Notes: a model not told the origin generated them from the sequence alone. Shown: positions 44,074 to 56,932, counted from the first letter of the stretch. The stretch: 64,000 bases of DNA from Camellia lanceoleosa (GCA_025200525.1 CM045758.1:194592463-194656462), one strand, 5' to 3'. A program made the numbers and translations.

Positions 44074-46318
44074 AAAAAACAAAACAAAACAAAATTTTTA
44101 AAAAAAAAAAGAAAAAAAAACATTAAAAGCATTTGACAACACCACTTTACAAACCCAATGTCGCCACCAATTCATAAATTAAATTAAAATAATAATATTC
44201 AAGTTCATTTTGTAAATTAATTTTTTTAATCTAATGATATGTAAGTGAGATATTAATTGATAATTAAAAACTATATGAAAAAAAGACTGTCACATAATTA
44301 AATTTAAAAAATAAATAATAATTTTTGAACCTAAATAGGGAGGGGTGGGTGTTTTTCCCTTCTTTGCCAGCAATAGAAACTGCCACATTGAGACTGGCTA
44401 TATGACATCCATTTATCACATCCCTCCTTAAATATAAATTGATCATCACTGTTCCTCACCTCTATTAAACTTAGTAATGATACGTTTCATAAAAGAAATA
44501 TCATAAAAAAAAAAGTTTGTAAAGTTTCTTCAACTTTATATTAATTTGTAATATTTTATTATATATAATTTAATGATTGAAAATTTTCGTAATATATTTT
44601 TCATAAAACTTAATATTATTGTTAGTCATCCCTCTTCATTTTCTATTTCGTTTTCATGAACCCACCACCCCATTAACATATCTTTCTCTATATATACATA
44701 TATGCATATACATCATTATAACATGTGCATCCATCCAATATTATTAATATATATATTTTTTTTTAACCAGAAACCTTTGAATGAGGACTCTTATGCTGTA
44801 TTTGGTTAGGAGATTTGAGAAAGAATTTAGAAAATAAAAATAAAAAAAGAAGGTAAAATATGAATAAAATGTCCGTACATTTTACCCAATTTTATATATT
44901 CTTTTTCCTTCCTATTTTCAAATCCCTTCACAAATCTATCAATCAAACAGAGTATTATAGACTCACTTTTACAAAGTAAAATTCAAATAACGTTAGAATG
45001 TCCTTTTCCCTTGCACCAATTAGTTGGGATTAGATCCCATGTCGACTCTGTTAAAAAAAAAAAAAAAAACGAAAAAAATACACCATGTCGACTGTGTCCA
45101 AGTATGCTAGCCAACCAATTCAAATGATTCAGGGTCATTAATCATCTACTTTATAAAAATGTTAGTGCATAAAAAAATTATAAAAAAAAAAATTATAAAA
45201 AAAAAACGTGTCTATAAATAAATTTGACTAGTGCATTTTGAATTCAGAACACTAGTATTGTGTTGTACCAGCAATCTGGATTATGCAGGCTGACATGTAC
45301 ATATGTTTGCTTTGTTTCTTATGAACCATTCTGGCCCCTACATTCACCTTTACCAATAATTCGATGATGATTATTTTATACCACTTAGTGTACCACTTCA
45401 AGCATTATATTATTGGTTTAATTCATCACTTATGTTTATCTCTAATACAGTGTACCAAATAGTATAAAAAATGACAAGTGTAACATTATATTTTTATTGA
45501 TTACATTTGTTAGTGATACAATGCTAACATATAAACTAATAAATAAAATATAATAATTTAAACATTATTGTTTGTTTCAGGAGCAATCTATATATATGGA
45601 GAATTTTCAGGGATTGATTGAGAATGATAAAGAGTTGAAGATAAGATCTAAAAACTTGATTTTGAGTCTCCTTCACTGAAGATTTGCATAGTCATTAATT
45701 TCAAAAGTCCATAATCAATTAAGATATACATAAACTGACCTTGAAACCCAGTTTCAAAAAAAAAAATTAAAAAAAAATAGAAAATATATTTGTATAGCAA
45801 AAGGTTGGGCTAGCATGGAGAGGTTAAAATTCTGGTGAAATATCAAATCAGTGGGATAATTAAAGATTAGTTGCATTTTTATGGTGGTGCAAATCATCCA
45901 TGTGCATAGTGAAAATCCTCCATGTGCATAGTGTAAGTTCCCACTATACATCAGACTTGCATCACAAATTTTTTTTTTTATCTCTAATGTAATAATTTCT
46001 TTACTATCCCACTAATTTAGTATTTTCCATAAAATTTATGATAGTTTTAGGGAAAGCCAAGGGTTCATAAGCAGGGTGCAAATCCAATCATGAGGGGGTC
46101 AATCGCCCAAAATGCCTTACCATTATGATTGTATGAAAATTTTAACAACTCCATTTAAAGCATAATCATTATGAAAATTATTTCGGTGTTTTCTTTTAAT
46201 TGCCATAATAAAGATGTCACAGTATTCATTAGGATAATGCTAGAAATACCAATTTTTCTATTAATGTATAAAAGGTTATAATCGGAATAATTTGTCAATA
46301 TAAAACTTATCAAAAATT
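44074..46318. other. AT-rich intergenic DNA, no gene seen
   Basis: Long A and T homopolymers (45052-45070, 45753-45780) and short inverted motifs, but nothing I can name. Confidence 0.6.
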
Positions 46319-46705
46319 AAAGTTTAATATTGTAAATATTTATTTTTGTTGTGATAGAAATTTATTATAAAAGCTTAAGGGAAGTTCATTTTAAAAAGGG
46401 ACTGCATTTATAATTTTTGCTTCACTATACTAATAAGGTTAAAGTTGCAGTTCTGGTTCAATTCGTGAATTTCAATTTTACAGAGAGTTATAGTTGTTTT
46501 TTTTTTTTTTTTTTTTTTTTTTTGAGGACCGAAAGTTATAGTTTTATATTGTAAATATTTATTTTTACTGTGATAAAAATTCATTATAAAAGCTTAAAGG
46601 AAGTTCATTTAAAAAGGCACTACATTTATAATTTTTGGTTCACAACACCGGTAAGGTCAAGGTTTATGTTTTGGTTCGATTTGTGAATTTACCATGTTCA
46701 AGTTG
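46319..46705. repeat. Tandem duplication, ~211 bp period, with a long T run between copies
   Basis: Both copies read TATTGTAAATATTTATTTTT, AATTCATTATAAAAGCTTAA-like and GGAAGTTCATTT, then TTTATAATTTTTG and TTCGTGAATTT-like text. Copy one starts near 46322, copy two near 46533. A T run of about 27 lies at 46498-46523. Confidence 0.8.
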
Positions 46706-47089
46706 GGAGTAAGGGTATTTTGGTAAGTAACAGAAGCTAGAACAAAAAGAGTAAAAATTACTTTTCATTTTTAGTCTGGGATGATAATCTTGATTGAATA
46801 AAGTTTTGCCCTAGAAAAATTATACAGTTGGTTTTTATAATTTCAATGAAATTTTATTTTGATATCTGTAATATTAATTTCATCATTTAAATTCCACACT
46901 TCTAACCAAACTAATCATTTTTCAATGTGATATTTCGTAAGGTGTCAAGTTGCATTTTCTTGATGAAAAATAAGATACACGTGTTTCACTTGTGTTTTTA
47001 AACAGAAATTTAATTAATTATCTAGCAATATACCTGAAATTTTTTTCATACCTTCCCTTTGTCGTTGTAATCTAAGTTCCCATTTGAGT

Positions 47090-47525
47090 CAAAAAATTAT
47101 TATAAATTATTATATCATTCTTTTTATTTTTTTATACGTCGTTTTATAAAAAATTAAAAATTAATTAAAATAGTCAATTTTTTCCCACCGTTGCCCCAAC
47201 CCCTACTGCTACCCATACTCCTCCCCTTAGTTAGCATCCCTTCATCCCTCCTTCAACCGCCGTAACTTCTCCCCTTTTTCTCAGTCATCACACTCTTAAC
47301 TTTTTAAAGATTCGTTTAGAATGTGGGTTGATTTTTTAATTTTTTAGCTTTTTAAAAATCCCCGTTTGAGATAATTTTTTTAATTTTTTGACTTTTGTGA
47401 GAGAAAAAAGAAAATGATTACAATTTGAATGTGACTTTTTATCTTATTAGGTTTAAAAAATTTATTTTATCTTTTTATAATTATTTTAGTTAAAAAATCT
47501 CATTTTAACTTATACCAAACGAAGG
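47090..47525. mobile_element. Diverged MITE-like repeat family
   Basis: Blocks TCGTTTAGAATGTGGGTTGA, TTTTTGACTTTTGTGAGAG and GATATTTTATCTTATT-like text recur near 53500-53690 and 55720-55930, and in reverse near 56230-56540. Ends are not sharply defined. They may be degraded hAT- or Harbinger-type MITEs (inference). Confidence 0.5.
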
Positions 47526-48289
47526 CGCTAAAACTCATCTATCACTCATGGAAATTGCAACTCATTCTGTTTAGTCACGACAATCGCTAAGCCTCCAACC
47601 CCATCCTTGCCCAGCACTCCACTTCCCTTTCTACCTTGAACTACCATTAGCCATTGGTTCAAAGTCTCGTTTTTTATCAATCAAATTAGAGAGAAAGAGA
47701 GAGTGTTAAAAGGTCATAAAAAAATTAACAAAATTTTTTTTTATTTTTCTTAATAAAATTATAGTAAAAGTCATCGAGACAGAACTAGTGAGATGCACAC
47801 GATCCTTTTTTTAATACAAAATGCAAACAATTTCTTATGGAATCATATTAAAATGCAATTGGAAGTTAAGATTTAAAATAACTGAATTGTGGTCTGATTT
47901 GGTTTGTTTTTCAAATAAAAAATTCAAAAATTAATTTGATAAATATTAAATTTTATTTTAATTTTTTAAAAAAAATTTATGACCTCCCAAAAAAATATAT
48001 AAAAATGATAATGATTTTTTGTTTTTTTATTTCTTTCACTAAATTTATTTTTAATTTTTTTAAAAAAGTAAAACAAAGTTTATGAAAATCAAACTAATTT
48101 TTTTTCAGGGGTTTTTTTTTTCAGTTCAAAAAAAAAAAAAAACCTGAAAAGTTTAAGTTGTTTGAATTAAAAATTAAAAATTAAAAAAATAAAAATAAAA
48201 GTAAGAGAGAAAAAAATTATAAATTATTCTTAAAGCATCACATAATCATATTCTTCACTAATCATAATTTAGGCCTTATTTGTCATAAC

Positions 48290-48425
48290 CTAAAAAGGTT
48301 AAAAAATTAAAAAGTCACTATCCTATTTAAGTCACATCATCTTATTTAAGTTATATCACATCACTTCAAACCAAATTCATATTTCATAAAAAGTCAAAAA
48401 ATACATTTACTAGGCCAAGTTTGGC
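48290..48425 (-). mobile_element. Third, partial copy of the 53692/54498 MITE-like family
   Basis: AAAAAGTCACTATCCTATTT, CACATCATCTTATTT and AGGCCAAGTTTGGCA match the copy at 54498-54683 and the inverse of 53692-53873. Confidence 0.65.
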
Positions 48426-48773
48426 AAATTGAAAAAAAGTCAAAAAATTAAAAAGCTACTTAAAAAGTTATCACTATTCACCAAAAGTCAAAAATTACGA
48501 CTACACAACTCTCAATCCTAATTTTACCCTGCACACTAATTTATACAATTTTTTAATACACATTTTTCTATAAAAAGTCAAAAAATTAACCCAAACATCC
48601 ATATTTTTTTTCTCAATTTTTTAGTCCAAAAAGACAAAAAGTGCACTTATTTAAGAGAAGATTAGAGTATGAGTTGTACGGCTGTCATGTCTGCAAAGGC
48701 GGAATAGATGCTAAGAAGTAATTGTCTACTTTTTGGGCATTGCACAAGAGGGTATTGTTCAGCTCGTGGGATT

Positions 48774-49030
48774 CTATTTTAATAATCTGAATTGTTCAAT
48801 GTATAAAACTCGTCGAATACTATATATTTGTAAACAATTACGTTGATCGGATATCGATAGCTATTTGATTAGATTTGTTTTTTTCCAACCGTTAATTATA
48901 ACACCTTTATTTTTTTATACAAGCTAATTTGATCATATAGTTATCGATATCTAATCAATGTAATTTTTTTCAGACATATAGTACTCGACGATTTTAACAC
49001 ATTGAACGATTCAGATTATCAAAACGAGAC
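48774..49030. mobile_element. Long inverted repeat (foldback element)
   Basis: Arms of about 95 bp: 48774-48870 and 48931-49030 are near-complementary (ATAATCTGAATTGTTCAATG against CATTGAACGATTCAGATTAT; GATATCGATAGCTATTTGAT against GATCATATAGTTATCGATATC), with a ~60 bp loop. The related hairpin at 55311-55520 shares GTTGATCGGATATC. Confidence 0.75.
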
Positions 49031-49297
49031 CTGTGATGGGCCCGCATGAACCGAACAACAGTGTGTTAAAATTACACCTCAACTGTGCAATTTTTGTTAT
49101 ACAACGCAACACAAATATGAGGCTATCAGGTTGATGTGTTGTAATTTTATATGTAAAATTAATTTTTTAATTTTTTTTTTGATAAATAATAATAAATTTT
49201 TAACTTTATAAGTAATTTTTTAATTTTTTTTCTTTTTTATAACATGTAAAACTTGAGGTTAGGTAATCACAAACCACCCCTTATTCTACTCCCCTCA

Positions 49298-49860
49298 GAC
49301 CATCTCCAACGGTTCAGCTAATCCAACACCAAATTTAAATTTTGATGAAAAATGTCCCTTTTCATGCTCCAACGGTTTCATCAGATTGATATCAAATCGA
49401 CAATTCAGCAAATCTTTCACCAAACTGAGTACAGGCGAAGCATTTCACCAAATTTCACCAAATCACTGTTCCCGACCGTTGTTTCAGAGACCAACCGGTC
49501 GACCATCCGGTTGACCAACCTGATGACCAACCGGTCAACCGGCTAAAAGTTCCAACGGTTCGAAGGAACAAGAAAAAAAAAAATTTTTTTTTGCTGGGTG
49601 GTCGACCACCCGTCGACCGGCCGTTGACCACCCTACGACCACCCGTAAAGTTCAAAAGGTCCAAAAAGGTTCAACCTAAAAAAAAAAAAAAAATTTGGGC
49701 TTCTGGAATTAGACCGGCCGGTCAACCAACCGGTTGCCCGGCGTAAATTTGATGCAACAAATTTGATGTAAACCGTTGGAACGCGAAGTATCAAATCAAG
49801 GAAATCGCCCATTTTTGACTCAAATCTGATGAAATTTTTGCTGAACCGTTGGAGATGCTC
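49298..49860. mobile_element. MITE, 563 bp, with ~22 bp terminal inverted repeats
   Basis: Begins GACCATCTCCAACGGTTCAGC and ends GCTGAACCGTTGGAGATGCTC, nearly perfect inverted repeats, flanked by the 3 bp duplication TCA (49295-49297 and 49861-49863). A 3 bp duplication and this terminus suggest PIF/Harbinger (Tourist-like), inferred. The interior is unusually rich in CCGGTCGACC and CCGGTTGACC palindrome-like words (49494-49640 and 49710-49745). Confidence 0.82.
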
Positions 49861-50171
49861 TCATATTTTTTTTCATTACCCAACGTAAATTCATAAACTC
49901 CACCCCTTTCAACAGTTTGTACAATTTTGTTGGGACACTACTTGACGGGTGTCCAGAGCTAATCAATAATTTGTATAGAGAGAGGGGGGTGCAGTTAAAA
50001 TTTGGGATCATATCCAAAGATTTGACCATATTAATGCCAAATAGCATGTGATGACAAAAACATCACATCGAAAGAGATGACATGCATGTACTCTTCCCAA
50101 AAGAGCATACATCTCAAAGAGGACCAGGGATCCCCAACCCCAACCTCTACCCCCCTCTCCCCCCCCTCTGA

Positions 50172-50179
50172 TATAAAAG
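50172..50179 (+). promoter_or_regulatory. TATA box of the downstream gene
   Basis: TATAAAAG about 139 bp before the ATG at 50311. A start site some 30 bp downstream would fall in the (TC)n tract, a common 5' leader feature of plant genes. Confidence 0.6.
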
Positions 50180-50194
50180 CACGCACCCCTATCT

Positions 50195-50200
<6 letters not shown>

Positions 50201-50225
<25 letters not shown>
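50201..50225 (+). repeat. (TC)n microsatellite in the 5' leader
   Basis: About 12.5 uninterrupted TC units between the TATA box and the start codon. CT-rich leaders are frequent in plant promoters. Confidence 0.9.
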
Positions 50226-50310
50226 GCCCTTTTATATCAGAGCGTCCCTTTTCTCTTCCACTATTTATTGCGCTCTCTCTCTCAATGATATTTGTGGTTT
50301 GAATCGCCCC

Positions 50311-50962
50311 ATGGCATGCTTCGACATGTACTCTTCCTCCTCCACCAACGGCCAAAACTCGGACCACAAAGGCCTCTCATGCGGAGCACCCATGAGCCCC
50401 AGAATCTCCTTCTCCAACGACTTCGCCGAGTCCAATCACTCTCACCATCAACAATTTATTAAGCCCAGAGAAACCCCACCGCCCTCCTCCGACTTCGAAT
50501 TCTCTGTCTCCAACCATTCCATGATGAGCGCTGATGAGTTGTTTTTCAAGGGCAGGTTGTTGCCATTCAAGGATAGTTGTTCCAACCAGTTGCAGAAACC
50601 CACTACTCTCAGAGAAGAGCTGATGGTGGACGATGAAGAAGATGACCGTGAGTTCTCGCTCAGGCCCCCCAAGGGCTCTACTCTTTGGAAGGGTATTCTG
50701 GGTCTCAAGAAGACCCACATTGGATCCACCAAGAAATCTGCCAAGCCTGATGGAGCTATGGAGAAGAGGCCTGGTTTCGTTAGCAATAGTTCGCAGGTGA
50801 GTTTAAAAAATGGAGAGTGAACTTTACATGTTCGACGAAATGTTTCTCATAGCTAAAAATAAAAATTAATGGTTTGTTTCTTTCTTTTGGTGCTTTTGTT
50901 GTTTGCAGGAAGTGTTGAATGATGGAGGGTCAAGTTGCAGAGATGTGGAGTTTGGGATGTGA
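50311..50962 (+). CDS. Two-exon plant protein of unknown function (179 aa), intact host gene
   Basis: Exons 50311-50796 and 50909-50962, with a 112 bp intron GTGAGT...TTTGCAG at 50797-50908 in phase 0. The product is 179 aa. Features: MACFDMYSSSS start; APMSPRISFSNDF; DFEFSVSNHSMMSADELFFK then GRLLPFK; TLREELMVDDEEDD acidic block; LRPPKGSTLWKGILGLKKTH basic stretch; C-terminus EVLNDGGSSCRDVEFGM. No signal peptide or membrane segment. This motif order is that of an uncharacterised plant protein family I remember from Arabidopsis (DUF1645-like ADELF motif), so the name is tentative. ATG 50311 is chosen over the in-frame 50077 because the latter lies before the TATA box. Without splicing the frame would read through to 50820. 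Confidence 0.85.
50797..50908 (+). other. Intron of the 179 aa gene
   Basis: Canonical TCGCAG/GTGAGT donor and GTTTGCAG/GAA acceptor after a T-rich tract. Removing it preserves the frame and gives the conserved-looking C-terminus. Confidence 0.85.
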
Positions 50963-53691
50963 CAATGATGGCATTGTTGTTCATGAGATGGATTTGTAGA
51001 GATTTGGGCCATTTTTTGGAATGGTTTCTTGTATTTTTGGAGGTGGGTTTTTTTTTTTTTTTTTGGAGGGGTAATTTTGGAAGTTTCAATTTTGTGTTAT
51101 TAGTGGGATGGGGTTGGGCTTATTAACTTTTTGATTCATCTCTCTCTTGTTTTTGGGGGTTTTTTAGTTTTACTATCTATTCTCTAATTTCTTAGAAATT
51201 GGTGTTTTGGCTGGTTCTCTGTACAAAATGTTTGCATTTCAAGAACTTTCTCTGTGATGTCGAGCACTGATATCTTTATCTGGATTCATATGTTTGAAAT
51301 TATATATTTTTGATTTGGACCCATTCATCGTGTCTTCACTTTTGGAAGGTGAAAAGACTCCATTTTTTTTGGCTTGTGGGTAGATAACAAAGACAAAGAA
51401 GGGGTCAGGAAATCCCCTCCCCCACTCCTGTGTTTCTTTTGTTGGCCAATGTTTTTTTTGTTTACCAAATGCTGACAATCTGTTAGACGTTTAAAAAGTT
51501 GTAAAATTAATGAAAAATGTCCTAACATTAATTGAAAGTATTTTTTACTTTTGTTTATGTCTGGAATTGTATTTTAGCAAATGTAAATACCACAAAAAAA
51601 GTGGGTATTATATTTAAATGACCAAGGTTTTTTGTCACTAAATTTTTCTATCCCAAAACAATCACAATTATTAGATTATTATAAATATTAAGGTGTATAA
51701 TCTTATTACATGATTCAATAGATATGAATGTTTTAAGATAAAATGAAGAAAATTCGAATGCAAAAGATTCCATGCCAATTCAAACAAAACTTTAATTACA
51801 CATTGAACAACAATTTCTTTAAAATAAGTTGTCACAATGTTGGGAGAAAATTATTCAATGTTTTTAGAATAAATTCAAGTAGTAGTTTTGTTAACATGTG
51901 CCCTAAGGACGAATGTTAAGGAATGCAATAAATAAGTATAATTACTTCCACAAAAAAATGACATACAAGTCCAATTTTTAGATTCATTTATAAGTTTGTT
52001 TTTTAGATTCATTTTCTAAACCCAGTAATTGGTTGACAATCATTTTCTTGACACATCACTAAGTCTAAAAAATGGGTCTAATTTTTTTGGCCGAATAGCA
52101 ATACTCTTACTTCAATTTGTATAGAAAGTAGGAAAAGCTTTTAAAGTGGTTAGGATTAATGAATTTGTTTATATATAGAGGCCAAAATACCCTCATTGTA
52201 TTTTCCTCAATTTCATTCATTAATTTGGCTTATATTATTTTACTTTATTATAATTATATATATTTGAATTTGCAACACATACAATGAGTATATAATTTTA
52301 AATAAAATATTTTTATTTATTTTGTTTATTATTTTTTGGAATAAATTGAAATGCATTTTTTTTTTTTGGTTCTAATATTATAAAATTAATAGATTAAAAT
52401 CTAATTGTAAGTAAAATTTATCAATCTATTTTAAAGAATTTTTTCAAGTTTTATGAGCTTTCAAATAAAGAAAATAATATTATTTTATATGATTTATAAA
52501 TTTATTTTTTTATTCATAATGAAATATTAATGTTTTTTTGTTTCTTATTCAAGAGGGCACTATCATTTTATTTTGTTATATTTTTTTATAAATAAGTCAA
52601 TTCCTCAAATGTACAAAAATATCTAAGTTTTTGAAAATCATCATATTTATTCTATTTATATTTCATATTCTCTCCCGCAAGTGAATGTAATTAAGATAAT
52701 TAAATACATTCTTAACAGCAGCACCCCATGTTTCATGTTAGTTAAGAAGTAATTAATGTTTGTTTTGGATCATTTCGAGCAAATAGTTAAAACTGAAAGT
52801 TTTTAACCTATTTTTAGTCATATTATCTTTCACATTTTTTATGCATTTAAAAAAAAATTCAAAAAATTAACTTTTAATCATCTTCACTAAACAACATTTT
52901 ATTTCATTTAATGCATCTTGGAATGTGTTGAAACTATTTTACCAATGATTAATTTTATGCATAGAAAATATAAATTTTTAATTATAAAATTATAAATTCA
53001 AGTGAGTGGTGCTACATACACCAATTAATATATATACTAGTATATTAACTAGTGTTATGATATTATTATTGATCACATTTATTATACAAGTTATAAATAT
53101 CCAAAACTATACAAATGATATCGCATCATCTGTTAGTACATTAGTATGTACATTAATTGATACATATAACATTATTCAATTCAAATATTATTGAAATATT
53201 TAAATATTAATAAATACATCTAATTTCACAAATATATTAAAAACAAAAAGTTACTAAAATCAAAACAAACTAATGTATTGGCTTATTTTGAGAAGATAGT
53301 TAAAAACTATCTTCTAACTTTTAATCCATTTTGAGTCACAATATCTTTCATATTTAAAAAAAAAAATTTAACTTTTAACCATCTTTTCAAAACAATCCAT
53401 CATTTTTAAAGTACACATTAACAAGTGCCTCTTGTTAAGAATTAAACTTCAAATCATTAGTTATTAATCTAAACAATGTTAAAACATTAATAAGGGTTTT
53501 TTTAGTTTATTTTTTGGTTTTTTGATTAATTTAATCTGTCCAAATTAGTTTTATTTAGGAAGAATTTTTAGACTTTTTTGTTTTGTTTTTTAGAGAAAAA
53601 ATGAAATGATTATGGTTTAAATATGATATTTTATCTTATTGATTTATTTAAGCTATTTTATCACCCAATTCACTTGGCAAATGGAGACTAA
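50963..53691. other. 3' flank of the gene and AT-rich intergenic DNA
   Basis: The likely 3' untranslated region lies within the first ~250 bp; no canonical AATAAA is seen there. From about 51480 on, only AT-rich sequence and MITE-like fragments (52740-53690). Confidence 0.55.
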
Positions 53692-53873
53692 GGGTTAGTT
53701 TGGGATGTTCTAAAAAAGTGTACTTTTTGACTTATTGGCCTATATGGGTTGGGTTTGGGTTGAGTTTGATGTGATGTGTTAGAAAAGTGATGTAATTTAA
53801 ATAAGATAATGTGACTTAAATAGGATAGTGACTTTTTGTTTTATTTAATAGATGTCAAACTTGGCCTAAGGCC
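53692..53873 (+). mobile_element. MITE-like copy, forward member of an inverted pair
   Basis: Complementary to 54498-54683 along about 180 bp (GGTTAGTTTGGGATGTTCTA, GTGTACTTTTTGACTTATTG, AAATAGGATAGTGACTTTTT, TTGGCCTAAG). Spacing between the arms is about 620 bp. Confidence 0.8.
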
Positions 53874-54280
53874 TCTTTTGACAAGAGGTTAAAAATATAT
53901 ATATTTTTTTTTATTTTTAACATCTTTTGAATTATAATACCTCTTTACCTTTTACAAATTTTTTTTTAAAAAAAAAAGTCAAAAAGAATTAAAAATTTAA
54001 TTTTTAACCTATTTTTTCAAAAAAAAAAAATTAACACTATGTTTAATTAGAAGATTTAAAAAATAATTAAATATATATATAATTAGATAAAATATAAATA
54101 TATTTTACCTATATTTTTTATTTTTTTTTTAAAATTTTTTTTCAAATTTTCTAACTAAACACAGACACTGTATATAAGTACTCCGATGAGATGTACGTTT
54201 GTACTAAGGCAGGCATGCGGGAAGTAATGTGCAAGAAGAGAATTAAGAGGGTGTTTTGGACGACCGTTTGGATTTTGAGT

Positions 54281-54306
<26 letters not shown>
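54281..54306. repeat. (AG)n microsatellite
   Basis: Thirteen AG units followed by GAGAGAGGAGAGAGG. It lies inside the loop between the inverted MITE-like copies. Confidence 0.9.
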
Positions 54307-54313
<7 letters not shown>

Positions 54314-54497
54314 GAGAGAGGAATGCAGTCAGCAGTCAACGTGACAGCTAAACCACAGCTGTCCATCATATCAGAGAAACCCCAACAACAGGCCCTCCCT
54401 TGAGAAGTTATTCCGATTCGTTGATTATGAGGTACAGTCACGCATATTTGATTGATAAAATAAATAAATAAATAAGACCCACAATTTTAACCATGTT

Positions 54498-54683
54498 TAG
54501 GCTAAGTTTAACATCTACTAAATAATACAAAAAGTTAAAAAGTCACTATCCTATTTAAATCACATCATCTTATTTAAATCACATCACCTCTCTAACACAT
54601 CATATCAAACCCAATTCAAACCCAATCCATATAAGTCAATAAATCAAAAAGTGCACTTTTTTAGAACATCTCAAACCAACCTT
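54498..54683 (-). mobile_element. MITE-like copy, reverse member of an inverted pair
   Basis: Inverse of 53692-53873 with scattered differences. It has the same orientation as the partial copy at 48290-48425. Confidence 0.8.
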
Positions 54684-55310
54684 TAATAGAACTGTAAGAA
54701 AATATTTATAGTTTATACTTAAACAACTTATAACTTATAACTATGAAGATAAACTAATTTTTGACTTATAAATTAAGCATCTCATACTCCACTCAAAAAA
54801 TAAGTTGATTTCTGACTTCTAAAAAGTTATAAGCTAAACTAAACACATCAAAATAACTTGAATTAAGCTGAAAGCTGAAATAAGCAGCTTTTAAGCTGCA
54901 CCCAACAGGCACTTTATAAGGGTTTAAAAAATCTAAAAATATATGAAATTTATGATGGACTTAAATTATGATCACAAAAGTTTGTTTTGAAAAATAAATT
55001 AAAAGTTATTTTTTTAAAAAAATTGCGTGAAAAAATTAAAAAATGATGTAATTTAAAAGAATTAAAAAAATTACTTCTAATTTCTTTGTAAAAAAAAGCC
55101 ATAATGCTCGGAATCAACCAATAATTTTTCCTCTTCTCTTCTCAGTTCCTCTCATCTCCTCCCTACCCCTCCTCTACCAAGTTCCATCTCCGACACCAAA
55201 GCAAAACAAGCATATCACTATATCAGAATTAGGATCCTCTCAGTGCTCTCTCTTTACCTTCCTATTTTTTGGGCCATTATGCTTATTTTTTAGTTCAATT
55301 TCAATAATTG

Positions 55311-55520
55311 GAGCCGTTTACATTTTAAAATTTGTTAAATTTATCATATTTATAAAAAATCAAGTTGATCGGATATCAGAAACTATGTATTCAGTTCATC
55401 GAACTAAAAATTATTTTTTTTTATAAAATAGTTTAAACGAACACATGCTTTCTGATATCCTATCAACTTGAATTTTTATAGGTATGATATACTCAACAAA
55501 TCTTAAAATGTTAATTTCTT
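55311..55520. mobile_element. Foldback element, related to 48774-49030
   Basis: Arms 55311-55387 and 55445-55520 are imperfect inverted repeats (AAGTTGATCGGATATCAGAA against TTCTGATATCCTATCAACTT). Confidence 0.75.
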
Positions 55521-56932
55521 GTACTTATGTGTTTTACCAAGGATGAGGAGATTTTCTCCCACAGGTGCTAATCTAACAACTAACAAAAAAATGTTAATGG
55601 ATCGAATCATCGAAATTATGCCAAAACAATGGGCCTAATGGCTCAGCAAATAAGGAGACAAGAAGAGAGAGTAAGGAAAGGATCCTAATTCTCACTATGA
55701 ATTTTTATAATATCGTTTAGGGTGTGGATTGACTTTAAATTTTTGGGTTATTTTAATTTAGGTTAAAAGCTTTGTTTTGAATGGGTTTTTTTGAATTTTT
55801 TGACTTTTGTAAGAGAAAAAATAAAAATATTTTGGTTTAAATGTGATATTTTATCTTGTTAACTTTTTAGTCTAGTTTATCTTTTTGTAACTATTTTAAG
55901 CTAAACCATTCATGCCAAACACAGTCTTAATAGTTCAAGGGGTGTGGTGGACTGGTAGGAGGTTATGAACTTGAAAAGTGAGATATTCAATAAAATTAAG
56001 TTTTTTTTAGTGATAAAAGTGAATTTTAATGAAGAAAATTAAGTTTTCTAATATTTTTTTAAGTTGTTTTAGATATGATTTATTTTTATTTTTTTTACTT
56101 ATTATAAAAGATGAGAAAAAAATAAAGAGATGATGTTTTAGAAATAAGTCATTGGATGTTCCAAAAGTGAAAGAGGGGGGGGGGATTCTGAATTTATTTA
56201 GCATGAAAGTGGCGAAACGTAGGATTTGTTTGGCTTCAACTTTTTGGTTAAAAATGTACAAAAGATAAAATAAGTTAAATAAGTCAATAAGACAAATGGT
56301 TGTTTTGATAAAATGATTAAAAGCTGACTTTTTAACTTTTTTAATTTTTTTTTAAAAAAACGTATAAAAAAATGTGAGAGATAATGTGACTCAAAATGGG
56401 TTAAAAGTTAAAGATGGCTTTCCAAAATAGCCTAAAGTCACATTTAAATCATAATCATTTCACTTTATCTCTCACAAAAATCAAAAAAATCAAACGAAAC
56501 AAGCTTTTAATCCCATACTAAAATGCCAACTAAAAAAACCTATTGTCAAATGACGACTTACATGCAAGTTAATTTTCTTATACAACTTATCATAGCATAG
56601 CAAATAAGGTTCTAATTTCTTCCTCAAAAAAAAATAAAATAAAATTGCAAGAAAGTTTAAATTTGTTATAAAAGTAATTATTTATAATTAAAACTTCTAT
56701 TTTCTTGCAAAATTTTCATCATAATCAAATTTATGCAAGAAAATATTTTTTCTTTTTATTTTATTTTTTTATTTCACTTTTTACTATTTTCAGTTTCCGT
56801 AATTTATTTATTTCTAATCAAACGAAACCTTAAAGTCTCAAGTTCAATATTTTTTTGAAGTCACTTATTCGGATAATAGCATATATGGTATATGGTTTGT
56901 ATTATAATTAACAAATGTTAACAAATGCTCCC
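55521..56932. other. AT-rich intergenic DNA with MITE-like relics
   Basis: Copies of the 47090-type repeat at 55720-55930 (forward) and 56230-56540 (reverse). No gene seen. Confidence 0.55.

Noticed and set aside
50077..50310. In-frame N-terminal extension of the host gene
   Set aside because: It lies upstream of and across the TATA box and the TC microsatellite; low-complexity SLSLSL translation.
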